A DNA stretch of 25,643 nucleotides from a virus. The notes under the pieces were generated by a model. It searched no databases, was not told the DNA's origin, and saw nothing but the letters and a program-made list of their open reading frames with translations. A program made the translations under genes and the position numbers. Positions 15,376 to 22,541 of this stretch are shown here, in pieces. Within the stretch, counting starts at the first letter, position 1; every line of letters begins with the position of its first letter. The DNA lies in IMG/VR virus record IMGVR_UViG_3300037840_000441, positions 1-25,643 of that record; one strand, given 5' to 3'.

Positions 15376-16059
15376 TCACCTAAGTTCGCTGACGATTTGC
15401 TGCATCATCTGCGGGTTTGCGTACGCTTCCCGGTACCGATTGCACAGCCTTCGGTTGTCCATGAAATGAGGCTGATCGAAGCACTCCTCTTCGGGATGGA
15501 GATGCCAAAGGTGGTAGAGCGGCCCTGGTACCCGGGCGATCTGCTCGACCAAGGTGTGGAGCGACATCTGGAAGGCCCGATCCTCTTCGCCCCAGCCGAT
15601 GAAACGCTCGTCATAGCCGCCGACCGTCTCGAAGGCCTTGCGCGACACCACGATGCACCCACCAACCGCCGGTTCGGGGTATTCCTCTGATGGAAAGATG
15701 TACTCACAGAGCAACCCAGACCGAACGCCTCGGCGAAACACCACTGAGGATCCTTCTGTCAGTGAGTTGTAGGAGTCATAGGGAAATACCCATTGCCGTT
15801 CACCATCTTCCACCATGCTGATGGCCGTTTTAAGCTGCGGCATCGGAACGTAGGAATCGGCATCAACGAAAACGAGCGTGTCGCTTCGAGCCGCCATGGC
15901 CGCCATGTTGCGAGCCACCGACCGATTGAACTCCCCGCCGTTGGTCAGGGTGATGACTTCGTCGTCGGGAAAACTGTGGGCCAAGTGTTGATGAATATAA
16001 TCGAGTGACTCCACCCGGTGCGGTTCATCGGATCGGAACGGAATCAGGAACGAGATCAC
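15376..16059 (-). CDS. Glycosyltransferase, GT2/GT7C-type
   Basis: This 227-residue enzyme has a GT-A fold and transfers a sugar from a nucleotide-sugar donor. Seen in sequence are an N-terminal 'ISFLIPFRSDEPHR', a donor segment 'NGGEFNRSVARNMAA', and the metal-binding 'VFVDADSYVP'. The acceptor-side motif 'GGCIVVSRKAFETVGGYDERFIGWGEEDRAF' is typical of the galactosyltransferase C-terminal domain. GTG at 16059 is chosen because it overlaps the upstream stop (GTGA) and follows AAAGGGG; an in-frame GTG at 16080 is the alternative. It is the last of four glycosyltransferase genes. Confidence 0.88.
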   Translation of the reverse strand: MISFLIPFRSDEPHRVESLDYIHQHLAHSFPDDEVITLTNGGEFNRSVARNMAAMAARSDTLVFVDADSYVPMPQLKTAISMVEDGERQWVFPYDSYNSLTEGSSVVFRRGVRSGLLCEYIFPSEEYPEPAVGGCIVVSRKAFETVGGYDERFIGWGEEDRAFQMSLHTLVEQIARVPGPLYHLWHLHPEEECFDQPHFMDNRRLCNRYREAYANPQMMQQIVSELR

Positions 16060-16670
16060 AGCAGCCCCTTTGCGTGCCACTCCATTTGATATTCGGACTG
16101 GATTTGCGAGTAAACCTGAGAGTGTAGGCCAATGTCCTGATTCCTGCTCTCGGAACGGACGTGCACCCGATAGACAGCTTCAGGACAAGTGCTGAGCTGA
16201 GCCCCGTGCAGTCGGAGCCGGATCCAAAGATCCCAGTCTTCGAGCACCGGCAGATTGCGGAACCCACCCACCTCGTAAAAGAGGTCCCGCCGGATCATGG
16301 TGCCGATGACCAAATGGTTGCCGACCATGAAGCCGCCCTGATGCGGCGGAATGAGGACCGGGTAATCATCCTCCCGCCCGTCGACCACCCCGAGCGTCGA
16401 GGGCTGGCGCAAATCGCCCTCCCCCTTTAGCATGAACTCGATATACCGGGGATCCAGCTCGTCGTCGGCGTCAAGGAAGATCAGCCAGTCGGCCATGGCC
16501 TCACCGGCGCCGACATTACGGGCGTGGGAGAGATCGCTGCTCCCGTGGCTGCGCAGAATGGTCTCAGGCCGGACAGTCTGATTCTCCGCTGAGGCTACGG
16601 CCCGCTCGGCCAAATCATCCCACAGCTCCTGATTGCCGTAGGTCGCTACAACAACGTCGACGGTGTCCAT
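16056..16670 (-). CDS. Glycosyltransferase family 2
   Basis: This 204-residue GT-A enzyme begins 'MDTVDVVVATYGN'. It carries 'SHARNVGAGEAMADWLIFLDADDELDP', in which the DADD is the metal and nucleotide-sugar binding motif. It also has 'EVGGFRNLPVLEDWDLWIRL', where the ED of 'LEDWDLW' is the usual catalytic-base region. ATG at 16670 is preferred over a TTG at 16700 because it begins right at the first beta strand. The start overlaps the end of the previous glycosyltransferase by about 25 bases in another frame, and the end overlaps the next by four bases. Confidence 0.88.
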   Translation of the reverse strand: MDTVDVVVATYGNQELWDDLAERAVASAENQTVRPETILRSHGSSDLSHARNVGAGEAMADWLIFLDADDELDPRYIEFMLKGEGDLRQPSTLGVVDGREDDYPVLIPPHQGGFMVGNHLVIGTMIRRDLFYEVGGFRNLPVLEDWDLWIRLRLHGAQLSTCPEAVYRVHVRSESRNQDIGLHSQVYSQIQSEYQMEWHAKGLL

Positions 16671-17413
16671 GTGCTTCGCATCGTCGACCTGTACGGCCAA
16701 GGAGATCTGACCAGTTGTTTGTCATCGGCCAGGATCGATTCCACATGGGCGCTCGAATGCCCGAGCCTGAACCGGTACCGCTCGTATTTGAGCAGCTGGT
16801 CTTTGAGGTCGGCGTAGCCGTAATGCAGGATGGCCACGGTGTCGGTCTGATACCAAGGGCCGCCCATCACGTAGTTGGGGACGGCAGGCGCTCCGACCTC
16901 GCCCTGGACATACTGTCCATTCGGCCGGAAGGCAAAGAGCCGGGGGGCGTGGATGGTACCCCACAGCCGATCGGTACGGATTAACGGACAGCCGTCCTCA
17001 TCGAAGCCGAAGACCTCGGGAATGTCGAGGTTGACTGCCACATGGGACCCGGCGGCGTGAATGACCTTCTCCAGCGAGTCCCGAACGTCGGCTGGGTGGG
17101 CACTATGCCAGCACACCAGCAGCTCGTCGCAGTCGATGACCAGGATCCAGTCTCCCGGACGCGGGGCCATATGGTTCTGGAAGGCATCCCAGGCACCGCC
17201 CCGGAACATTCCCTCGTCCTCGGCAAAGCTCGGGATGAAATCAGCCCTGATCTCGCCGGAGCAGTTCAAATCGTGGGCGATCTCGGGGGTTTCGTCAGTC
17301 GAACGGTCGTCGTAGAAGAAGAGATCGTCGAGGATATCGAGGTGGTGCTCCAGCATCGGAATGAGGTAACGGCTGGCCTCATTCCGCCCGACGGTGAGCC
17401 CAAAGATCCTCAT
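16646..17413 (-). CDS. Glycosyltransferase, GT2/GT92-like
   Basis: This 255-residue enzyme is of the type that starts 'IFGLTVGRNEASRYLIPMLEH'. It has the motif 'FFYDDRSTDETPEIAHDL' and a metal-binding 'WILVIDCDELLV', followed by 'WGTIHAPRLFAF'. This is a subgroup of family 2-like transferases often found in phage and polysaccharide loci. The ATG at 17413 overlaps the upstream stop as ATGA. Its final 20 residues (SPWPYRSTMRSTWTPSTLL) are encoded in the overlap with the next gene and may be non-functional tail. Confidence 0.87.
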   Translation of the reverse strand: MRIFGLTVGRNEASRYLIPMLEHHLDILDDLFFYDDRSTDETPEIAHDLNCSGEIRADFIPSFAEDEGMFRGGAWDAFQNHMAPRPGDWILVIDCDELLVCWHSAHPADVRDSLEKVIHAAGSHVAVNLDIPEVFGFDEDGCPLIRTDRLWGTIHAPRLFAFRPNGQYVQGEVGAPAVPNYVMGGPWYQTDTVAILHYGYADLKDQLLKYERYRFRLGHSSAHVESILADDKQLVRSPWPYRSTMRSTWTPSTLL

Positions 17414-18180
17414 TCACACAAAATGCCATGGGCGGCGCAGGCTTGTCGATGCATCTGCTGGGAGACGGCGAACTGCTGATCGGCCCAACCACCGTGGGGG
17501 CTGGCGGCATGCCAGTAGTGGGTCATCTTCACCGGCCCGTAATAGACGCATTTAAAGCCATGGGCCCGAGCATGTAGGGAACAGAACATCTCATCGAAGT
17601 AATGCGGCGTCTCCAGAAAGGCGCCTACTGCCCCCGGGCTCGCCTGCTGGTACATCACGCAGCTGGTCAGCTTCTGCCAGAGCGCCCGTTTGATGAAATA
17701 GAGCGAGCCGGACACCGAGAGGGCGTCTTCGAGAATGTCGGAGTACTGCCCTTGGTCGTGCTCATTCCAACCCCGCTGGCGCGGAGACTGGTCCGGGCCC
17801 ACGATGCCCCCGGCCGTGATTTGATTCTGCGCATTCACCTGCCGGGGACCGAGCACACCCCAGTCCTCGTTGTAGCGGAGGGCGTCGTAGCACTCGGTGA
17901 AGCCGCCGCTGAGCACCGTATCCGCATTAGCCAAGAGAATGACATCGTTCTTTCCTTCAAACGCCCCAATGTTGCACGCCCGCCCGTACCCGCAGTTCTC
18001 TTTGATTGGAATATAGGTATCACCCAGAACTGGATAAGTATCACCCAGAGCTGGGTCGGGGGGATCGACGTCCACCACCGTGAGCGTGCAGCCGAGAAAC
18101 TTCACCTCGTCATATGACTTGGCGAAATCGAGCAACAGTTGAGGCGTCTTATAGCTGACCACCACCACGTCAACGGCCAT
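17410..18180 (-). CDS. Glycosyltransferase family 2, rhamnosyltransferase-like
   Basis: This 256-residue enzyme shows the pattern 'DVVVVSYKTPQLLLDF', then 'CGYGRACNIGAFE' and 'VILLANADTVL', typical of WbbL/rhamnosyltransferase-like family 2 enzymes. Acceptor-side motifs 'GSLYFIKRALWQKL' and 'HYFDEMFCSLHARAHGFKCVYYG' follow. A 7-residue tandem duplication, LGDTYPV/LGDTYIP, encoded by a 21-bp repeat, lies near residues 46-59 in the donor half. The ATG at 18180 overlaps the upstream stop as TGATG. It is the first of four consecutive glycosyltransferase genes. Confidence 0.88.
   Translation of the reverse strand: MAVDVVVVSYKTPQLLLDFAKSYDEVKFLGCTLTVVDVDPPDPALGDTYPVLGDTYIPIKENCGYGRACNIGAFEGKNDVILLANADTVLSGGFTECYDALRYNEDWGVLGPRQVNAQNQITAGGIVGPDQSPRQRGWNEHDQGQYSDILEDALSVSGSLYFIKRALWQKLTSCVMYQQASPGAVGAFLETPHYFDEMFCSLHARAHGFKCVYYGPVKMTHYWHAASPHGGWADQQFAVSQQMHRQACAAHGILCE
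18017..18058. repeat. 21-bp imperfect tandem duplication
   Basis: Two adjacent 21-bp units (18017-18037 and 18038-18058, each beginning GTATCACCCAGA on the plus strand) duplicate seven codons in the glycosyltransferase at 17410-18180. They are nearly identical in their first 17 bases, so the duplication looks recent. Confidence 0.7.
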
Positions 18181-18464
18181 CAGTGGGGCCGCACCTGACG
18201 GGTCGGGCGCTCGGGAAGCAGATCGCCCTGTCGCACCCCCAGCTCTTTGGCCATAACATAGAGCGCTTGAGCCCCCAACCCGATCTCGCCCAAATAATCC
18301 GCATCTCTGGTGCGGCGAAACTCTGGAACGTAGCGGTTGAGGGTGGCCAGCGTTATGTCGAGCTGCTCGATGATCTCGTTGTTGCCGAGGCGGGTTACGC
18401 GCTCGGCCAGTGCCAGCAAATCGGGAGCGTCAAACTCAGGCGCCTTCTTCCGTCGCTTCCTCAT
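18180..18464 (-). CDS. Hypothetical protein, 94 aa, helical
   Basis: Unrecognised protein of 94 residues with a very basic N-terminus (MRKRRKKAPEF). A predicted helical body follows (LLALAERVTRLGNNEIIEQLDITLATLNRYVPEF, then GLGAQALYVMAKEL). The middle part could be a helix-turn-helix-like fold (NNEIIEQLDITLATLNRYV), but this is uncertain. The ATG at 18464 lies 29 bases inside the upstream gene in a different frame, and its stop overlaps the first glycosyltransferase start. It could be a regulator or small assembly protein for the operon. Confidence 0.7.
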   Translation of the reverse strand: MRKRRKKAPEFDAPDLLALAERVTRLGNNEIIEQLDITLATLNRYVPEFRRTRDADYLGEIGLGAQALYVMAKELGVRQGDLLPERPTRQVRPH

Positions 18465-18744
18465 GCGCCCTCCACAATGAAATGTCGTCGACCGACGTGT
18501 CCATCCATTTGGGGTCGAACCAGCGATCGTCTTTGAAATCCTCTTCGACGTCCTTGTCGAGGCTCCGGGTCCAGAACCCGATCACCAGGCCGACGAAGGA
18601 GCGCCAGGGGAACACTAGCGCCTTGCCCCGCCGCCAGGGTGGGTTCATCTCGGTGATGCCGACCCGGTGCACCGGGAAGCTGGTCTGACACATCTTGACC
18701 TTGGCCAGATACAACGGACCTAATGAATGCTCGTGAACCGCCAT
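18436..18744 (-). CDS. Hypothetical protein, 102 aa
   Basis: Unrecognised protein of 102 residues. Its sequence has a Trp/Phe-rich centre (MNPPWRRGKALVFPWRSFVGLVIGFWTRSLDKD) and an acidic C-terminus. The hydrophobic centre is too short for a confident membrane segment. The start at ATG 18744 is supported by GGAGAG five bases upstream and by lying just past the stop of the papain-like gene. The longer in-frame stretch to 18996 runs antisense to the Pro-rich linker of that gene and is rejected. Confidence 0.7.
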   Translation of the reverse strand: MAVHEHSLGPLYLAKVKMCQTSFPVHRVGITEMNPPWRRGKALVFPWRSFVGLVIGFWTRSLDKDVEEDFKDDRWFDPKWMDTSVDDISLWRAHEEATEEGA

Positions 18745-18754
18745 TTGCTCTCCA

Positions 18755-19756
18755 TCACGTGATGTGTCCGCCGATGGACTCCACCCAGGCGATGATTTTA
18801 TCTGCCTCGGCTCGGATCCTGTCAACTTCTTCCTGAGCCATCTCCTCCAGCCGCTGGATCCAGCCCGGAGAGGGCGTCGGTGTGGGCGGAGGAGGTCCCG
18901 GCGGCGGAGGAGCGGGTGGGACTGGAAGAGGCGTAGGCTGCGGCTGTGGCGGCGGCGCAGGCTCGGGCTGCGGTGCGGGAGCCGAGTCGCCGCCACCGAT
19001 GGCCTGCAGGTCAGCCAGAAGCTGGGGCTCGAACTTGGCCAGCTGCGCTTCGGTGGTGATGATCAGGTAGGCCTCACCGTTCGGGTTCTGCACCAAGCAC
19101 TGCGTAATCCAATCATTGGTGGCGTCTTGGAACTTGCCCCACGTGCCAACTTTGTGCGGGCCACTGGCTGTCGCCATGTAGTTCCAAATGACGCAGTGGC
19201 CGTCCTGGGGGTCAGGCTGCAGTCCGGCCGGATCGAAGGGCTGGCCGTTGTTGAACTGCGTCTCGTTGTTGTCGGTCAGATTGACGCCGATGTAGAGACC
19301 AAATCCCTCGCCCATCAGTGAGGCGCACACCGACACGTTGGTGTGATCGACCGGACACCAGGCCTTGATGAATCCTTGCTGGAAACACCAGTGCAGATAA
19401 TCGGGAAGATTTACCCCCGGCCCGGGAGGAGGCTGATTACCGTCATAGGCGTTGTACCGATCGACAGCGAGAGTGCTGTCCGGCAATGGCCCCGGCACTT
19501 GGGCCGCCACCGCCTGCACCATTTCCTCATGCACCTCACCGCATGCTCCGCAGTTTCCATACTGGTCGTTCCCCATCATGCCCAGATTGATCAAGCCTTC
19601 AGTGACATCGACCGGGAAGACGGCAGGCCTCGGGCCGCCGAGCATGTATTCGTGCGCCCATTTGAGTGGGTACCGTTCATCCGGCGGTTTGACGGGAAGG
19701 CGACCACGTAACAGCGTCGGCGGCGGGAACTGCTCGGGGTTCAGGACGTCAGTCAT
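18755..19756 (-). CDS. Papain-like cysteine protein with Pro-rich tail
   Basis: This 333-residue protein matches a family of phage and bacterial papain-like proteins in its first 250 residues. 'NDQYGNCGACGEVHEEM' carries the candidate nucleophile (C69, possibly C72). 'DGHCVIWNY' carries H187, and 'VGTWGKF' at 203-209 is the third element. 'GFGLYIGVNLTD' fits the same fold. A long Pro-rich linker (about residues 259-297) and a short charged C-terminal helix follow. It may be a protease or amidase, or a catalytically altered binding protein. No signal peptide is seen. ATG at 19756 is chosen because of the TGATG overlap with the KTSC gene and the GAGGAAGG site; a GTG at 19765 is the alternative. 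Confidence 0.72.
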   Translation of the reverse strand: MTDVLNPEQFPPPTLLRGRLPVKPPDERYPLKWAHEYMLGGPRPAVFPVDVTEGLINLGMMGNDQYGNCGACGEVHEEMVQAVAAQVPGPLPDSTLAVDRYNAYDGNQPPPGPGVNLPDYLHWCFQQGFIKAWCPVDHTNVSVCASLMGEGFGLYIGVNLTDNNETQFNNGQPFDPAGLQPDPQDGHCVIWNYMATASGPHKVGTWGKFQDATNDWITQCLVQNPNGEAYLIITTEAQLAKFEPQLLADLQAIGGGDSAPAPQPEPAPPPQPQPTPLPVPPAPPPPGPPPPTPTPSPGWIQRLEEMAQEEVDRIRAEADKIIAWVESIGGHIT

Positions 19757-20091
19757 CAGTCCCACCTTCCTCTGTGGTAATCGAACTGGTTGAGCACCCG
19801 ATTGACGAACTTGCCGGGCGATTGGCTTCGCTTCAGATTGGCCCAGATATTCGGCGGCACACCTTCATAGGTCCACGGGGTACCGGTGCCATGTGGCTTC
19901 ACAAAGCGGACGTAGAGCCGACTCGAATCGGGATCGTAGGCCGCCTCCTCGATGCGTGAGGAATCGAAGACGTACCAGTTCGAGGGAACCTCGTCGTCCT
20001 CGATCGGTGATGCCGACGTCAGAGAAGCCGGATTACTAGCGATTTGCGTCTCGGGGATCTGATTGATCGACGGCGGCCGACGGTTGGGCAC
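19756..20091 (-). CDS. KTSC-domain protein, 111 aa
   Basis: The C-terminal part (residues about 44-107) is a KTSC-type domain. It reads 'SSRIEEAAYDPDSSRLYVRFV', then 'WTYEGVPPNIWANLKRSQSPGKFVNRVL'. This small domain occurs at the ends of lysyl-tRNA synthetases and alone in many phages, possibly binding RNA or protein. The first 40 residues are low-complexity and probably disordered. The start is GTG at 20091 with GGAGGAG 9-10 bases upstream; no ATG is nearby. It overlaps the next gene as TGATG. Confidence 0.83.
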   Translation of the reverse strand: MPNRRPPSINQIPETQIASNPASLTSASPIEDDEVPSNWYVFDSSRIEEAAYDPDSSRLYVRFVKPHGTGTPWTYEGVPPNIWANLKRSQSPGKFVNRVLNQFDYHRGRWD

Positions 20092-20126
20092 CGAAGCAGT
20101 CTCCTCCGCCGCCCAGGCGCGAGAAA

Positions 20127-20162
20127 GGCACCGACCGCCCGAGGGGCCTGGGGGCCGGTGCC
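20127..20162 (-). terminator. Possible weak transcription terminator hairpin
   Basis: A 7-bp perfect stem, GGCACCG/CGGTGCC, with a GC-rich loop that can form more pairs, lies just downstream of the membrane-protein gene. On the minus strand it is followed only by TTTCTC, so the U-tract is poor. It may attenuate transcription or be a structural element; support is weak. Confidence 0.35.
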
Positions 20163-20176
20163 CTTCCTGTTACAGG

Positions 20177-20590
20177 CTAAAGGATGGATTTGCCGGATGC
20201 CTGGCGGCCGAGAGCTACCGCACCCAACACGAGCGCACCGGCGAGCACGATGCCCTCGTTGCGATTGGACTTGAGGTGCGCTTCGACGGCGAGCACGTCC
20301 TGCAGACTCGGATCGAATCCCTCTCGGCGCAGCTGCAGTTCGATCTCCTGCACGGAGGGAATGCGCTTGGTTGCCACCTTGAGGGCCCGATCGGTCGTCC
20401 AGAGGAAGCCGCAGAACAGGACGAGCATCCAGAAGCCGACCACACCGCCGAGGAGGTAGGTCCCGGCGTAGTTGACGGTCTTGGAGGCAGGATCAGCCGT
20501 GGCGAACTCGATAAGCCCGGCAGCGCCACAGGCCAGACTGGCCACGACGGCGGTGATCCAGAACCACTCTCTCCAGCTGATCTTTTCCAT
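20177..20590 (-). CDS. Small membrane protein (holin candidate)
   Basis: This 137-residue protein has two clear membrane segments (about residues 9-29, WFWITAVVASLACGAAGLIEF, and 44-66, YLLGGVVGFWMLVLFCGFLW) and a third, shorter hydrophobic C-terminal stretch (GIVLAGALVLGAVALG, about 113-128). A charged helical part lies between (TKRIPSVQEIELQLRREGF). The size, topology and place among late genes make a holin or lysis-linked role possible. However, the lysin-like gene is about 6 kb away, so this is inference. ATG at 20590 has only a weak ribosome binding site. Confidence 0.72.
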   Translation of the reverse strand: MEKISWREWFWITAVVASLACGAAGLIEFATADPASKTVNYAGTYLLGGVVGFWMLVLFCGFLWTTDRALKVATKRIPSVQEIELQLRREGFDPSLQDVLAVEAHLKSNRNEGIVLAGALVLGAVALGRQASGKSIL

Positions 20591-20654
20591 GGTCCCAGTG
20601 TAATCCCAAATCAGCGCATTAGAGCGTTAAATCCAAATCCGCAGCTCGGGAAGA

Positions 20655-22493
20655 CTAGAGTCCGAAGGCGGATTTGATATCAGCCGCCCCGACGGCGTTG
20701 TTCTGCAGCGGCACACCGGCGTTCTCTTCCAGCCAGCGGGTCAAGCCGTAGTGGGTGTAGATGCCGGTAACCACCTTGCCGGACAGGCCTTTGTGGACCA
20801 CGGTGAAGGCCACATTGTTTCCGGCGCTGGAGTCATCCTCATCGGTGACGATGATGATGGTGAGACGGCCCGAGGTGTAATCCGGCCCGGCCTGGAGGTT
20901 CGGGATCCAGGTCTGCAGGAAGGCATTTGCTTGGGCCGCCGTCCCGTCGTGCCAGTCGTTCTGGAGGTTCGGCGTGATCTCGCCGGTCACCGGAAGGGTC
21001 CCGGCCGTGATGTCGCCCTGGAGTGCCGTCAGGGGGACGTCGTTGGCATTGCAGTTGGCCCGGCTGGTGGCGTTCGTCCAGTAGGCCCACGGCCCGTGCC
21101 GAGGCGCATAGTTGCCGGAGCCGCTCGGGTCGCAGTTGGACGGCATCGACTCCTGGTAGGCCTTGGCTGATTTCCCGGCGGCCAGGGTCTGATCCCACAC
21201 GCTTCGGTCACCGCTCGCCGTCGGCCCACAGCCCACCCCGCAGTCGGAGGAAGTGCCGTAGTTGGTCCCGCCAAAGATTTCCAGATAGTTGGGCAAGCTC
21301 GGGTGCCCGATGGCGAAATAACTGGTGGCCTTTCCGTAGGTGTTCGCCAAAGTGTTGAGGTACGGCATTTGGGCGTAGGACTCGGCTTGGGAGTGATTCT
21401 CCTCCATGATCACCATCACTTTGGACCCCGTCGACGGCATGGTGGTCGAGGTACTGGTCGATGTGGAGGTGGACGTTGACGTCGACGTCGAGGTGCTGGT
21501 CGACGTCGAGGTGCTCGTGCTCGTCGAGGAGGAAGTCGTGGTGGTGCTCGTCGTTGTCCCCGGCGGCGGGATGATGTTGTGCATGGCGTCGACGTACTGA
21601 CCAAACCCCGAGGAACTCGACCACCCGCACGAGGTGACCGGCGTCTGGTTCTGACCGCCGCCCGGGACCACGCATCCAGCGGTGCTCTCAACCTGTGTTC
21701 CCTCCCCATATTCATCCCAGGTCGTGATTAGCTGTAAGGGCTCGTTGCTGTTGACCATCGCCTGGAGGTTCGAATCCCAAGCGCTCACGCTGCGGGCGAG
21801 CCGAGGCGACGTCTCGTTAGCCTTCCAGTAGCCGGGGGAGGCGGTGAAGCTGAAGCCCGGCTGATGGTCGGTGGCGACGGCCGGGCCGTACTGGTGCCAG
21901 CCGTTCGGTTGGTCGGCACAGGACTTGTAGCCCGCAAAGACACGAAGCGTCAGATAGAAGCCCTCCGAAGCATTGGCCTGGGCCCAACGGGTGGCATCGG
22001 CACAGGAGCTGTCGTTGTAGACGTAGATGGTCGGTTTGTTGTCCACCCACAGGTACCGGGTGCTGGTGGTGTACTTCGATTTGATGTAGGCCAGGTCCGA
22101 AGCGATCGAAGCCTCATTGGTCGAGGGTTGCTCATAGTAGATCGACCATTTGAAGCCGGTGTCCGCCGCCCCGTTGAGGAGAGCGGGCATGACCGAGTCC
22201 TCCTGGGAGCCCTGGCCCCACCAGGAGACGAAAGCGGCATTCAAGTGGCCGTACTGCATGGCCGCTATCTGCTGTTTGATGATGGCCGGGTCGTTCGAGC
22301 TGTAATACCCGGCCGTGGGAGTGTAGTGACTGAACGGATTCAACGATTGTTGGTTCCAGGCGTTCGGATACCAGGGGTAAAAAACGGCAGCCCTAATCGG
22401 CGGGGTGGTATTTCCCCCCGGAACACACATAGCGGCAGTAGCGCCGAGGAGAAGCAATGGGGCCAAGACCAAAACAGCACGTCTGAGAACCAT
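20655..22493 (-). CDS. Secreted GH99/GH71-like domain fused to phosphoesterase domain
   Basis: This 612-residue protein has an N-terminal signal peptide (RR, then AVLVLAPLLLLGATA). Residues about 33-305 form a GH99/GH71-like TIM barrel: 'AAVFYPWYPNAW', 'AFVSWWGQGSQEDS', 'YLWVDNKPTIYVYN' and 'LITTWDEYGEGTQVES', the last holding likely catalytic Glu residues. A Ser-Thr repeat linker spans about 312-352. Residues 356-612 form a phosphoesterase domain of the acid phosphatase/phospholipase C type. Its motifs are 'MEENHSQ', 'GHPSLPNYLEIFGG' (candidate nucleophile Ser), 'ITPNLQNDWHDGT', 'VTDEDD' and 'HYGLTRWLEENAG'. All expected motifs are present. The likely substrates are host surface or environmental glycans and phosphate esters. 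No good ribosome binding site precedes ATG 22493. Confidence 0.85.
   Translation of the reverse strand: MVLRRAVLVLAPLLLLGATAAMCVPGGNTTPPIRAAVFYPWYPNAWNQQSLNPFSHYTPTAGYYSSNDPAIIKQQIAAMQYGHLNAAFVSWWGQGSQEDSVMPALLNGAADTGFKWSIYYEQPSTNEASIASDLAYIKSKYTTSTRYLWVDNKPTIYVYNDSSCADATRWAQANASEGFYLTLRVFAGYKSCADQPNGWHQYGPAVATDHQPGFSFTASPGYWKANETSPRLARSVSAWDSNLQAMVNSNEPLQLITTWDEYGEGTQVESTAGCVVPGGGQNQTPVTSCGWSSSSGFGQYVDAMHNIIPPPGTTTSTTTTSSSTSTSTSTSTSTSTSTSTSTSTSTSTSTTMPSTGSKVMVIMEENHSQAESYAQMPYLNTLANTYGKATSYFAIGHPSLPNYLEIFGGTNYGTSSDCGVGCGPTASGDRSVWDQTLAAGKSAKAYQESMPSNCDPSGSGNYAPRHGPWAYWTNATSRANCNANDVPLTALQGDITAGTLPVTGEITPNLQNDWHDGTAAQANAFLQTWIPNLQAGPDYTSGRLTIIIVTDEDDSSAGNNVAFTVVHKGLSGKVVTGIYTHYGLTRWLEENAGVPLQNNAVGAADIKSAFGL
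21438..21557 (-). repeat. Ser-Thr dipeptide repeat linker coding region
   Basis: About 120 bp encode an alternating Ser-Thr linker of roughly 40 residues joining the two domains of the secreted enzyme. Codons vary, so the repeat is maintained at protein level. On the other strand it reads as a Val/Asp/Glu-rich frame that is not a gene. Such linkers are typical O-glycosylation sites in secreted actinobacterial enzymes. Confidence 0.85.
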
Positions 22494-22523
22494 GTGAGGG
22501 TCACGGTACCGACCGCACCCTTA

Positions 22524-22541
22524 TGAGGTCACGTCACCTCA
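22524..22541. promoter_or_regulatory. Dyad symmetry element upstream of the secreted enzyme
   Basis: The 18-bp sequence has 6-bp arms, TGAGGT and ACCTCA, around CACGTC, so it is almost a full palindrome. It overlaps the stop codon of the upstream gene and lies about 31 bp before the start of the GH99-phosphoesterase gene. It could be an operator, but no clear promoter is visible next to it. Confidence 0.35.

Noticed and set aside
21406-21600. Val/Asp/Glu repeat protein on the plus strand
   Set aside because: It is the reverse reading of the Ser-Thr linker.
21767-21777. GGTTCGAATCC, which looks like a tRNA T-loop
   Set aside because: Flanking bases do not form a T-stem or the other tRNA arms, and the sequence lies inside the coding region of the secreted enzyme.
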